In this document: positions 17,096-25,578 of the stretch, piece after piece | Layout: the number at the start of each line of letters is the position of its first letter | How positions within the stretch are numbered: the stretch's first letter is position 1 | Origin: CBDFHV01 sp965247705 | GTDB taxonomy: Bacteria; Pseudomonadota; Alphaproteobacteria; Rhodospirillales; CAMCUA01 | DNA: 64,000 nt | Reading direction: 5' to 3' | Assembly: GCA_965247705.1 (NCBI GenBank) | Contig: CBDFHV010000086.1 | Span: 62,001 to 126,000, forward strand | Made by a program: the position numbers and the translations under genes | The notes under the pieces: generated by a model | What the model was told of the DNA's origin: nothing | Database searches by the model: none | The model's input: only the letters and a program-made list of their open reading frames with translations

Positions 17096-18694
17096 CCCCA
17101 ATTATTCATGACGGCCATCGGATTTCAGCGGGACGAGCGGTAGCGACCGGGTTGACGGCGATTTTTGAGACGGATTGTCGGAGAGGTTGGAGGTTGTTGT
17201 TCGGGGCTCGTCCGGCGGCACCTGCCGCTTGGTTCAGGGCCCTTGGGCGGTGATGCGCCCGGCGATGGCGATCATGGCCGGCTGATAGGGATAGGCCGAA
17301 GGCAGGGCGATCCTGAGGCGCGACTTGAGCTCCTCGACGCGGACGGCGATTTTGAGAAACGCCCGGCGCAGGGTTTCGAAGGTGGCCGTTCGCCACAGCG
17401 ATTTCCGAGGCGCCGCTTGGCGAAGCTGATGCAGCAGCCAGTAGGCGCCGGTATGCAGGAAGAGGCGGAACTGGTTGGCCTCCCAACGGTGGCACGACGT
17501 GCGGTCGGACTTGGTGTAGAGCTTGTGGTCCTTGATCATGTTTTCCATCCGCCCGCGGGCGCAGTAGACCTTCTCGTAGAGCGCCTTGGCGCGGCCGCTC
17601 AGGTTGGTGACGACGAAGCGGACGTCACAGCCCTTGGCGGTAGCTTCCACGCGGGCGATGACCGAGCGTTGCCGTGACCAGCTTTTGGCCTGGTAGCCGG
17701 TGTGGAAGAAGCGGCGCACCTTATCCTTTCCCTGCCCCGCCCGGCGCACGGCGGCGTCCTCGCACCACGGCTGGCCGATCCTGTTCAGCCGGGCGTTGCC
17801 GGAAAGCCCGAAGATGTAGCCGCAGCCCTGACGTTCGAGGAATTCCATGGCCTCCGGCGTGGCGTAGTGGCCATCGCCCCGCACGGTGATCTCGACCCGT
17901 GGCCAGTTGCGGCGGATGCGGCCGATGACGTGTCTCAGGATCCGCGCCGCCTCGTCGCCGGAGGGCCGCTTGCCGGGACGCAGCAGTGACATCACCGGCT
18001 TGCCGGTGGCCGCCTCGAAGATATGGATGGGTTGGAAGCAATAGTCGTCGTAATGGGCGTTGAACAGCGCCAGCTGCTGGCCGCCGTGAACGGCATCGTC
18101 GGTGTCGTCGATATCGAGAACGATGCGCGCCGGAACGCGCTTGAAGCTGGCGCAAAACAGATCGATCATCGACAGCCCCATGCGCCCGAGCGCGCGCCAT
18201 GACGGCGCGTTCTCGAGGCGCGACAGGGTCGGTTGGCTCATCAGGTCGTCGCCGCTCTCGGACAAACGGCCACAGGCCAGCTTGAACGCCGGATCGAAAC
18301 GCAGAACGTCGAGGTCGTCGCAATCCTCATACCCGCAGGCAATAGCGAACAGGCGCGCCCGGATCATGTCTACGTAAGCGTGGGTCGTGCTCGCCGGGTC
18401 GCGCACGTCGGTGACGCAGGAAGCGAGCACGTCGGCGATGCCGAGCCGCCTGTCGATCTCGCCCAACAACAACACCCCGCCGTCCGACGACAGCCGTCCG
18501 CCGTCGAAGCGGGCGCAAAGCGGCTTGCCTCCAACGGGTGACAAACCAGGGAGATAGGGGGTAATCTCGTTCATGGTGAGCCGTGGGTTGTTCTGTTGCC
18601 ATGTGATCTTGTCTTGACACCAAAATCATACGGCATTTCAACAGGTTAATCTACGCTCACCAGCATTTTCAATCAGCGCCGTGAATAATTCGGG
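17096..18694 (-). mobile_element. IS1380-family element type B
   Basis: 1599 bp. The inverted ends read CCC(C/G)AATTATTCA(T/C)G and are flanked by CTAG on both sides (17092-17095 and 18695-18698), a 4-bp target duplication. The insertion point is the stop codon of the ThDP enzyme gene. The ends and transposase differ clearly from the type A copies in this window. Confidence 0.92.
17234..18574 (-). CDS. IS1380-family transposase (type B)
   Basis: Predicted 446 residues. DDE-type landmarks are ARIVLDIDDTDDAVHG, ITVRGDGHYATPEAMEFL, and YEKVYCARGRMENMIKDHK carrying the catalytic Glu region. It is intact, starting MNEITPYLPGLSPVGG. It is only distantly similar to the type A transposases at 11.8 and 55.7 kb, so two IS1380 lineages coexist here. 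Confidence 0.93.
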   Translation of the reverse strand: MNEITPYLPGLSPVGGKPLCARFDGGRLSSDGGVLLLGEIDRRLGIADVLASCVTDVRDPASTTHAYVDMIRARLFAIACGYEDCDDLDVLRFDPAFKLACGRLSESGDDLMSQPTLSRLENAPSWRALGRMGLSMIDLFCASFKRVPARIVLDIDDTDDAVHGGQQLALFNAHYDDYCFQPIHIFEAATGKPVMSLLRPGKRPSGDEAARILRHVIGRIRRNWPRVEITVRGDGHYATPEAMEFLERQGCGYIFGLSGNARLNRIGQPWCEDAAVRRAGQGKDKVRRFFHTGYQAKSWSRQRSVIARVEATAKGCDVRFVVTNLSGRAKALYEKVYCARGRMENMIKDHKLYTKSDRTSCHRWEANQFRLFLHTGAYWLLHQLRQAAPRKSLWRTATFETLRRAFLKIAVRVEELKSRLRIALPSAYPYQPAMIAIAGRITAQGP

Positions 18695-18724
18695 CTAGGA
18701 GGGGGCGTCAGCCGAAGAAAATTG

Positions 18725-18814
18725 AACCACAGAGGCACCGAGACACAGAGAAGTATTGAAATTTATAGATACGTCTATTCTTAAACTTCTCTGTGTCTCT
18801 GTGCCTCTGTGGTT
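18725..18814. repeat. Long near-perfect inverted repeat (29-bp arms)
   Basis: Left arm 18725-18753 begins AACCACAGAGGCACCGAG, and right arm 18786-18814 ends CTGTGCCTCTGTGGTT. The arms pair over 29 bp with one mismatch around a 32-bp AT-rich loop. It begins 16 bp past the stop of the aminotransferase gene and could terminate that transcript, though no T-run follows. The CACAGAG-rich arm resembles a repeat I recall from many unrelated bacterial genomes; that is not verified here. Confidence 0.85.
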
Positions 18815-18829
18815 AATCTTATCTTCAGG

Positions 18830-20023
18830 TCACAAGGTCCGGGCGATGCGCTCCAGGCCTTCCCGTGTCGTTTCGGCGTCGTGGACCAGGGCGATGCGAA
18901 CGAATGGCCGGCCCGGATTGACGCCGGTGACGTCCTTGTTGGCGACGTAGGCGCCAGGCAGGACCTTGACCGCGGCTTCCCGCCACAGGACCCGGGTCGC
19001 TTCCTCGCCGTCGCCCACGTCGAGCCACAGGAAGAAGCCGCCCTGGGGCCGTACGTAGCCGGGCCGCTGGCCGAGCACCAAATCGGCGATGCGCATTTTT
19101 TCCCGGTAGCGTTCCCGGTTGGCGGCGGCGTAGTCGTCATCGTCCCACAGGGCCGCCGCCGCCTGGTCCAGGGGTACCGGCGTGGCGGTGGACCCGTAGT
19201 TGCGCAGACGCTTGAAGGTGCCCAGAAAGGTGGCGTCGCCGGCGGCGAAGCCGGAGCGCACGCCGGGCGCGCTGCTGCGCTTGGACAGGGAGTTGAACAC
19301 CACCACGTTGTCGAACCCGTCGCCCATGGCGTGGCAGGCTTCCAGCCCGCCGGGCGGCGGGGCGTCGGCGTAGATCTCCGAATAGCACTCATCGACGATC
19401 AGCACGATGTCCCGTTGGCGGGCCAGGCGGATCAGGGCCGTCAGATAGTCCAGGGACGCGATGGCGCCCTGGGGATTGGCGGGCGAACTCAGATAGATCA
19501 TCGCCGCCCGGTCCAGAATCGATTCGTCCACGGCCGCGAAATCGGGCAGGAAACCCGTGCTGCGATCCGCCGTCACGTAGATGGGCTCCGCGCCCGCCGC
19601 CACCGCCGCCCCGGCGTAGGCATGGTAGTAGGGATTGGCCACCAGGACCGCCGGCTGGGCGCCGTTGCGGGCGCTCGGCACGGCGGCGAGGGCGATCATG
19701 AACAGGCCCTCGCGGGTACCGTTGACCGGCACCACGTGGCGGGCGGGATCGATCGCCGCCTCGGGCAGGCCATAGCGGCGGCGGAGGAACCCGGCGATGG
19801 CGTCGCGCAAGCGTGGCGTGCCGAAGGTGGACGGATAGTCGCCGTAGGCTGCTTCATGCTCGGCGGCGACCTTTCCGATATAGGGCGGTGGGCGGTGGGT
19901 CGGTGCCCCGAAATGCATGGCGATGGGCGTCAACTCCGCCGGCGGCTGGATGCCGTCGAGCAGCGCCGGCAACGCCTCGACAAATGGCGTCGGTGGCAGC
20001 AGGGCAAGGCGATCGTTCTTCAT
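18830..20023 (-). CDS. Class I/II aminotransferase (DapC-like)
   Basis: Predicted 397 residues with GGAG about 10 bases upstream of the ATG. It has the PLP fold-type I landmarks: SSPANPQGA (the Asn contacts PLP), VDECYSEIY (Asp and Tyr), FNSLSKRSSAPGVRSGF (Schiff-base Lys) and the C-terminal substrate Arg in VRIAL. The overall pattern resembles N-succinyldiaminopimelate aminotransferases of the lysine/meso-DAP pathway, but other amino acids cannot be excluded. It is preceded on the same strand by a response regulator whose stop is 19 bp upstream, so the two may be cotranscribed by chance position rather than function. Confidence 0.85.
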   Translation of the reverse strand: MKNDRLALLPPTPFVEALPALLDGIQPPAELTPIAMHFGAPTHRPPPYIGKVAAEHEAAYGDYPSTFGTPRLRDAIAGFLRRRYGLPEAAIDPARHVVPVNGTREGLFMIALAAVPSARNGAQPAVLVANPYYHAYAGAAVAAGAEPIYVTADRSTGFLPDFAAVDESILDRAAMIYLSSPANPQGAIASLDYLTALIRLARQRDIVLIVDECYSEIYADAPPPGGLEACHAMGDGFDNVVVFNSLSKRSSAPGVRSGFAAGDATFLGTFKRLRNYGSTATPVPLDQAAAALWDDDDYAAANRERYREKMRIADLVLGQRPGYVRPQGGFFLWLDVGDGEEATRVLWREAAVKVLPGAYVANKDVTGVNPGRPFVRIALVHDAETTREGLERIARTL

Positions 20024-20042
20024 GGGGGCGGTCTCCAGACGA

Positions 20043-20690
20043 CTAGAATTTGGAATCCGTGGGCTCCCCGAACAACTGTTCGGCGGCCAGGGCGGCCTGC
20101 ACCCGGTTGGTGACGTTGAGAGCCTTGAGCACGGCCGCCAAGTGCAGCTTCACGGTCCCCTCCGCCAAATCCAGTTCCCGGGCAATCGCCTTGTTGGACA
20201 GGCCCTTTTTCAGCAGCTTCAACACATCGCGCTGACGCGGGGTCAAATAGACAAGGGGCTCCGCGATCATGTCGGAGGCCGTCGCGGGTGGCACGTCTTC
20301 CAGAATCGTCGGCGGCAGATAGACGCCGCCGGACAGGACCAGACCGAGGGCGCCGCGCAACACCTGTGTGTCCAGGGTCTTGGGTATGTAGCCGCTGGCG
20401 CCAGCGGCGATGGCCCGGGTTACGTAGTCCCGGCGATCGTGGCCCGAGATGACGACCAACGGTATCGAACCGAGCTTCTGGCTGAGCGCCGAAACCCCCT
20501 CGAACGGAGCTGCTCCGGGCATGGAAAGGTCGACCAGGACCAGGGTCAGATCGGGGTTTCGATCGACGGCCTCGAGCGCAGCCGGGTAGCTGTCGGCCTC
20601 GACGACCTGGATCGAGTCGGCCATATGCCGCAAGACTTCAACCAGGCCGTCGCGGAATATCGCGTGATCGTCGGCAATCAAAACCTTCAT
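20043..20690 (-). CDS. LuxR/NarL-type response regulator
   Basis: Predicted 215 residues from the ATG at 20690. The frame extends 51 codons upstream, but the receiver domain starts exactly at MKVLIADDHAIFRDGL, so the longer form is unlikely. The phosphoacceptor Asp is in LVLVDLSMPG, the conserved Lys in GYIPKTLD, and a C-terminal LuxR helix-turn-helix runs LTPRQRDVLKLLKKGLSNKAIARELDLAEGTVKLHL. It controls transcription on phosphorylation by a sensor kinase that is not next to it. Its promoter region holds MITE copy B 160 bp upstream. Confidence 0.92.
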   Translation of the reverse strand: MKVLIADDHAIFRDGLVEVLRHMADSIQVVEADSYPAALEAVDRNPDLTLVLVDLSMPGAAPFEGVSALSQKLGSIPLVVISGHDRRDYVTRAIAAGASGYIPKTLDTQVLRGALGLVLSGGVYLPPTILEDVPPATASDMIAEPLVYLTPRQRDVLKLLKKGLSNKAIARELDLAEGTVKLHLAAVLKALNVTNRVQAALAAEQLFGEPTDSKF

Positions 20691-20849
20691 GGCCGGCCGG
20701 GCTGATTTCGGTGGCGGCGCCCCGTCCCCGAATTCCCAGGGGATGAAGGCGCGACGACTTATATCATAGGGCATAGACCCTGTGGCCACATTGCGACCAC
20801 TCCCGCGGATCGCGAACTCCGGCCCTGACTCCCATCCCGGCACAACGAA

Positions 20850-20948
20850 CTAATGTTCCGATCGAGACATTTCGTTCCCATTAAATCTACGCAAACTGCG
20901 ACCTTCACCCCCGGGCTCAGGAACCAAATGTTAGAATCGCAACACTAG
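20850..20948. mobile_element. 99-bp MITE, copy B (intact)
   Basis: Uninterrupted copy of the element split at 10573-13504, in inverted orientation. The ends are CTAATGTTCCGATCGAGAC and, inward from the other side, CTAGTGTTGCGATTCTAAC; these form terminal inverted repeats of about 29 bp with mismatches. The flank CTAA versus CTAG suggests a slightly decayed 4-bp duplication. It lies between the response regulator and the chemoreceptor and could change the expression of either. Confidence 0.8.
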
Positions 20949-21253
20949 GACATGTGGACGAAGGGTCGACGCATGCCGCGATGGGTATGGTTTGTGCGGG
21001 GAATGTGGACAGGGACCCGACACGGCTTTCCTGCGCGCATCGGCGCGATAACATCGGATGGCGGCCCCGCTTTGAAAACCCCTTCCCCGCTCTTTTCGCT
21101 GTCAATTCGCCCAAGATCAACGCCACCGTGGCGAGCCGTGGCTTGTCGCCACCCCACCCGACCTGCCCAAGGCAACTCCCGCGGCCGGCACGTACCGGCG
21201 CGGCGAACAGGTCGTGGGTGGTTCATCCTGAACGCCTCATCCGGAGAATCCTC
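20949..21253. other. Leader region of the chemoreceptor gene
   Basis: 305 bp between the MITE and the chemoreceptor ATG. The chemoreceptor frame stays open through it, but composition and lack of similarity suggest it is untranslated. No convincing promoter or hairpin was seen. Confidence 0.4.
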
Positions 21254-22735
21254 ATGCTGAAAAAGAGCTCCGTATCCGCACGCGCCTTCGCCCAGATGGT
21301 CGAAGACATGCCGATCAACGTCATAACGTGCGATCTGCGCGATTTCCGCATCGATTACATGAACTCGTCCAGCCGCAGGACCTTGGCTCAATTGGAACAT
21401 CTGCTGCCCCGTTCCGCCGATGAAATGCTGGGCCAATGCATCGATATCTTCCACAAGAACCCGGCCCACCAGCGGCGCATGCTGGCCGACCCCAAGAACC
21501 TGCGGCACAACACCCACATCAAATTGGGCGACGAGATCCTGGATCTCCTGGTCACCGCCATTACCGATGACCGTGGCAAGTATATCGCCCCCATGCTGAC
21601 CTGGAGCGTGGTGACCCAGAAGGTGAAGGCGGAATCGGACTCCGAGCGCCTTAACCAGATGGTGGAGAACATTACCATCAACGTCATGCTGATGGACCCG
21701 CAGGACTTCACCATTACCTATGTCAACGAAACTTCGAAGGCGACCTTGCGGCCGCTGCAGAATCTCCTGGCCTGCCCGGTGGACAGCCTGGTCGGACAGT
21801 GCGTCGACATTTTCCACAAGAACCCGTCGCACCAGCGGCGCATCCTCGCCGATCCGAATAACCTGCCCTACAACGCCCGCATTGGGCTTGGCGACCAGCA
21901 CCTGGAGTTGCGGGCTTCGGCGGTAAAGGACGAGAACGACACCTACATCGCAGCGATGCTGACCTGGTCGGTGATTACCGCTCAGGTGCGCCTGGCCGAC
22001 GATTTCGAAACCAACATCAAGGGCGTGGTGGAATCGGTCTCGGCGGCATCGACGGAGATGCAGTCGACCGCCGAATCCCTGGCCGCCACCTCGGAGGAGA
22101 CCAACAGCCAGTCCACCGCCGTCGCCGGCGCATCGGAAGAGCTGTCCAGTTCCATCGGCGATATCTCGCGTCAAGTGACCCGCTCGGCCCAGATCGCCGG
22201 CGAGGCGGTGGATGAGGCGGAGCGATCGAACCAGATGGTCCAGGGGCTGGCCGACGCCGCGCAGCGCATTGGCGACGTGGTCAACTTGATCAACGATATC
22301 GCCAGCCAGACCAACCTGCTGGCGTTGAACGCCACCATCGAGGCGGCCCGGGCCGGCGAGGCCGGCAAGGGCTTCGCCGTCGTCGCCGCCGAGGTGAAGA
22401 ACCTGGCCAACCAGACAGCGAAGGCCACCGACGAGATCGCCGCCCAAGTGACTTCCATCCAGAGCGCAACCCAAGACGCTGTCGGCGCCATCCAGGGCAT
22501 CGGTACAACGATCAAGGAGATCAGCGAGATTTCGACCTCGATCTCGTCGGCGGTCGAGGAGCAGAGCGCCGCCACCCAGGAGGTAAGCGCCAACATTACC
22601 GGCGTTACCACGGCATCCGCCGAAAGCGGACAATCGGCCAACCAGGTCCTCGAAGCGGCGGGCGAGCTTTCCCGGCAATCCGAACATCTGGCGGACCAGG
22701 TGGACGGCTTCCTCGTCGAAGTCCGCAAGCTGTAG
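21254..22735 (+). CDS. Soluble methyl-accepting chemotaxis protein with tandem PAS domains
   Basis: Predicted 493 residues from the ATG at 21254 (GGAG at 21243-21246). There are no membrane segments, so the receptor is cytoplasmic. Two PAS domains (about 10-125 and 130-245) are clear internal duplicates; each carries the segment (I/V)DIFHKNP.HQRR and ends MLTWSV.T. The C-terminal signalling domain follows, with the hairpin tip NLLALNATIEAARAGEAGKG that contacts CheA/CheW. It should sense an internal cue such as redox state or a bound cofactor. No chemotaxis operon is adjacent, so it is an orphan receptor. Confidence 0.92.
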   Translation: MLKKSSVSARAFAQMVEDMPINVITCDLRDFRIDYMNSSSRRTLAQLEHLLPRSADEMLGQCIDIFHKNPAHQRRMLADPKNLRHNTHIKLGDEILDLLVTAITDDRGKYIAPMLTWSVVTQKVKAESDSERLNQMVENITINVMLMDPQDFTITYVNETSKATLRPLQNLLACPVDSLVGQCVDIFHKNPSHQRRILADPNNLPYNARIGLGDQHLELRASAVKDENDTYIAAMLTWSVITAQVRLADDFETNIKGVVESVSAASTEMQSTAESLAATSEETNSQSTAVAGASEELSSSIGDISRQVTRSAQIAGEAVDEAERSNQMVQGLADAAQRIGDVVNLINDIASQTNLLALNATIEAARAGEAGKGFAVVAAEVKNLANQTAKATDEIAAQVTSIQSATQDAVGAIQGIGTTIKEISEISTSISSAVEEQSAATQEVSANITGVTTASAESGQSANQVLEAAGELSRQSEHLADQVDGFLVEVRKL

Positions 22736-22759
22736 TTTCAAGCCACCGATACGGGCCGA

Positions 22760-22795
22760 CTCCTCCACGCCCCCCCCCCCGGGGGTGTGGAGGAG
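22760..22795 (+). terminator. Strong GC hairpin after chemoreceptor gene
   Basis: CTCCTCCACGCCCCC pairs with GGGGGTGTGGAGGAG over 15 bp (one G-U) with a six-C loop, 24 bp past the stop codon. There is no T-run, so the class is uncertain, but the position and stability suit a transcript end. Confidence 0.6.
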
Positions 22796-23119
22796 ACATC
22801 TCAGGTCGCAGATTAGGGAGCCAGACCACGAGGCCGCGGGCACCACGGCCCATACGCCGTGGCGCTGGTTCACGGATTCCCCCGGTCGCGGACCGGGCGG
22901 GTACATCCAGTGGCACCGTGGCCGCGGTTCGATGGGGAATTGGACCCTCGGCACCGACTGCCAGGCGATTTCGCCACAATTGGGCGCGAATTTTGCGGTC
23001 GTTCCTCGCCACTAGACCCCATGTCCGACTGGGATGTGGGTGACCCGTCTCACATTATGCGGGTGTCGAGGGTTGCACCGGATGGTCCGGTGTCTTGCCT
23101 CATGCATAGGAGACGGGTC
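22796..23119. other. Upstream non-coding flank of IS110 element 1
   Basis: 324 bp between the chemoreceptor terminator and the IS110 transposase start. The transposase frame runs open into it, but the start with a proper ribosome site is at 23120. It includes a short hairpin GCACCGGATGGTCCGGTGT (about 23075-23093). IS110-family elements carry a guide (bridge/seek) RNA in one non-coding end; this flank is one of two candidates for it here. Confidence 0.4.
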
Positions 23120-24232
23120 ATGGAACAGGTTATCACGTACGTGGGTCTGGACGTTCACAAGAAGAGCATTTCGGTCGCCATTGCCGATGGCGGCTTGCGC
23201 CGGGAGGCGCGCTATTTCGGCACCATCGCGAACCAACCGGCGGCGTTGCGGAAGTTGGCGCACAGGCTGGGGCGCGAGGGACGCGCGCTGCGCTTCTGCT
23301 ACGAGGCCGGGCCGTGCGGTTACGGGGTCTATCGGACGCTAACATCGCTCGGCCACGACTGCGTGGTGGTGGCGCCGTCGCTGATCCCGCGGCGTCCTGG
23401 CGATCGGATCAAGACCGACCGCCGCGATGCCTTGGGCTTGGCCAAGCTGGACCGCGCCGGCGAGCTGACGCCGGTGTGGGTTCCCGAGCCCGAGCACGAG
23501 GCCCTGCGCGATCTGGTGCGGGCCCGCGCGGCGGCGGTCAAGGCCCTGCGCCGGGCGCGTCAGCAGTTGAGCGGCTTCCTGCTACGCCACGCCCGCACGC
23601 GAGACGGCAACAACTGGACCCTGGCCCACCGGCGCTGGCTGGCGAGCCTGCGTTTCGAGCAGCCGGCCCAGCAGATCGTCCTGGAGGACTATATCCAGGC
23701 CATCGAGGATGCCCAGGCGCGGCGCGACCGCCTGACGGCCGAGATCGAAGCATTGGTCCCCCGTTGGTCCCTGGCTGCCGTCGCCCAGGCCCTTCAGGCC
23801 ATGCGCGGCGTGGCGCTGATCACCGCCGTCACCCTGTTGGCCGAGATCGGCGACCTGACCCGTTTCGACAGCCCGCGTCAGCTCATGGCGCACCTCGGTC
23901 TGGTGCCCTCGGAGCATTCCAGCGCCGCTCACATCCGGCGCGGCGCCATCACCAAGGCCGGCAACGCCGAGGCGCGCCGCGTCATGATCGAGGCCGCCTG
24001 GTGCTACCGCCTGCCGGCGCGGGTCAGCCGCTGCCTCCTGGAGCGCCTCCAGGGCCAACCCAAGGCGGTCCGCGACATCGCCTGGAAGGCCCAGACCCGC
24101 CTCTGCGCCCGCTACCGCCGCATGGGCGCCCAAGGCAAGGATACCCCCCTGGTCACAACGGCTATCGCCCGCGAGATGCTCGGCTTCGTCTGGGCCATCG
24201 CCCGCGAGGTCGCGCCGCGCAAGGCCGGCTGA
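23120..24232 (+). CDS. IS110-family transposase 1
   Basis: Predicted 370 residues, starting at ATG 23120 after AGGAG (23108-23112). The N-terminal DEDD RuvC-like domain is visible: Asp in YVGLDVHKKS, Glu in CYEAGPCGYG and the DxxD of IKTDRRDA. A coiled coil follows, then the C-terminal Transposase_20 domain with LQAMRGVALITAVTLLAEIG and ITKAGNAEARR. These enzymes recombine without classical target duplication and are guided by an element-encoded RNA. The frame is intact. Element boundaries could not be set, because I found no inverted repeats. Confidence 0.93.
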   Translation: MEQVITYVGLDVHKKSISVAIADGGLRREARYFGTIANQPAALRKLAHRLGREGRALRFCYEAGPCGYGVYRTLTSLGHDCVVVAPSLIPRRPGDRIKTDRRDALGLAKLDRAGELTPVWVPEPEHEALRDLVRARAAAVKALRRARQQLSGFLLRHARTRDGNNWTLAHRRWLASLRFEQPAQQIVLEDYIQAIEDAQARRDRLTAEIEALVPRWSLAAVAQALQAMRGVALITAVTLLAEIGDLTRFDSPRQLMAHLGLVPSEHSSAAHIRRGAITKAGNAEARRVMIEAAWCYRLPARVSRCLLERLQGQPKAVRDIAWKAQTRLCARYRRMGAQGKDTPLVTTAIAREMLGFVWAIAREVAPRKAG

Positions 24233-24605
24233 GAAAAAGCAGGGAAAAATCGTCACCCCACAAGAGGAGGACCGAAGCAGCCTACCAACAGTCCGCCGGC
24301 GCCCATGCCTGGGGGCGAGACCACGGTGAGGGGAACCCTCGACTGCTCTACGAGCGGGACTTGTCCCACGCTCGTCATCTAGACCGAGGCAGCCCCACGA
24401 CGAACCCAGGGTCATGCGGTCCCAACCCGCGCATCAGAGATCGATCAACCGTCGTCAGGACGGTTTCGCCCCCTGCCATGTGCGCTGGCGCTATACGTAT
24501 CTCGACACCGGCAACACGGTGAGCGGTGATCTTCGTCCGAAACCTTGAATTCGGACATGAGAGAGCAGCATCCGATCGTGGGGAATCGCCTGCGGCGATC
24601 CGCCC
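24233..24605. other. Downstream non-coding flank of IS110 element 1
   Basis: About 370 bp with no supported gene. A plus-strand frame different from the transposase runs through part of it but has no family features. It is a second candidate for the element's guide RNA. The right boundary of the IS110 element probably lies in this stretch. Confidence 0.4.
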
Positions 24606-24690
24606 GGTCGGATAAAGCTGCTCTAACACTTGAAGAATCGAGCAATTTTATCCGACCACACGGAACCGAACCGGTTCCGTGTGGTCGGAT
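24606..24690. promoter_or_regulatory. Alternative stem-loops downstream of MBL-fold gene
   Basis: Three related arms. GGTCGGATAAA (24606-24616) pairs with TTTATCCGACC (24647-24657). ATCCGACCACACGGAACC (24650-24667) also pairs perfectly over 18 bp with GGTTCCGTGTGGTCGGAT (24673-24690). The middle arm can use only one partner at a time. It lies 7 bp past the MBL-fold stop and is probably its terminator, since the 18-bp stem is very stable. There is no downstream T-run on the minus strand. Confidence 0.6.
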
Positions 24691-24696
24691 ACTGCT

Positions 24697-25578
24697 CTAA
24701 CCGCCGCCTTCGAAGGCGAACCGCCAGGCATCGCCGAACCCGACGATGCGGCCGACCGCCGGCGTCGGAAAGTGCGCCGGCATGATCAGGACGTCGGTTT
24801 CCGCAAAGCGATCCAGAAAGGCGCGCCGGGTGCGGCTCGAACGCACCGCATCGACACAGAAGCAACTGCTCCAGTCCGGTTCCGCGCACTGCACGGCATG
24901 GTGCATCAGGTCCCCGCTCATCACCGCCCGGCGGCCCGCCGACGCGATGTGCAGGCAGACATGGCCCGGCGTGTGGCCCGGCGTCGGTTCGATCCAAACG
25001 CCGTCCTCGAATGCGTGATCCTGTTCGACGAACTTCGCCTGCCCGGCTTCGATCACCGGGAGAATGCTGTCCTCGTAGTAAGGGTCATCGGTGAAGGCGG
25101 GATTTCCGTACTCCTGCTGCCAATACTCCCATTCGCGGCGGGCGAAGAGGTATGTGGCATTGGCAAACGTCGGTATCCAGCGGCCGTCGACAAGTCTCGT
25201 GTTCCAGCCGACATGATCGACGTGCAGATGGGTGCACAACACGAAATCCACCTCCTCCGGTCGGACGCCCACCGCCGCGAGACCGTCGAGATAGGGCCAA
25301 CTGTTCATGTGGTAGCGGGGCTTTTGCGGCCGCGGTTTGTCGTTTCCGCTACAGGTATCGACCAGGATGGTGTGGCGAGGCGTGCGCACAACGAATGTAT
25401 GGAAGGCCAGAACCAGCAGATCCGTCTCGGGATCGATTAGATCGGGTCCCAGCCAGTGGCGGTGGAGATCGATCGCCGCTGGCGTCGAATCGGGGAACAA
25501 GACCGACGGCTCGAAGAGCGGCCGTTCGGACTCGATGACTCGGTCCACCGAAATATCGCCGAAGGTCCATCTGCTCAT
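24697..25578 (-). CDS. Metallo-beta-lactamase-fold hydrolase (cytoplasmic)
   Basis: Predicted 293 residues from ATG 25578; an ATG ten codons upstream is also possible and neither has a strong ribosome site. The metal-binding motif HLHVDHVGW is followed by TPGHTPGH, SGDLMHH and a late His in MPAHFPTP, so all zinc ligands of the fold appear present. There is no signal peptide. Close relatives are lactonase-like or of unknown substrate. It stands alone, bounded by IS110 and a dead IS6, so its context gives no clue. Confidence 0.83.
   Translation of the reverse strand: MSRWTFGDISVDRVIESERPLFEPSVLFPDSTPAAIDLHRHWLGPDLIDPETDLLVLAFHTFVVRTPRHTILVDTCSGNDKPRPQKPRYHMNSWPYLDGLAAVGVRPEEVDFVLCTHLHVDHVGWNTRLVDGRWIPTFANATYLFARREWEYWQQEYGNPAFTDDPYYEDSILPVIEAGQAKFVEQDHAFEDGVWIEPTPGHTPGHVCLHIASAGRRAVMSGDLMHHAVQCAEPDWSSCFCVDAVRSSRTRRAFLDRFAETDVLIMPAHFPTPAVGRIVGFGDAWRFAFEGGG

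Noticed and set aside
24697..25578. Beta-lactamase resistance gene call for the MBL-fold proteins at 24.7 and 36.6 kb
   Set aside because: The HxHxDH motif only defines the fold. Nothing in either sequence specifically supports beta-lactam hydrolysis.
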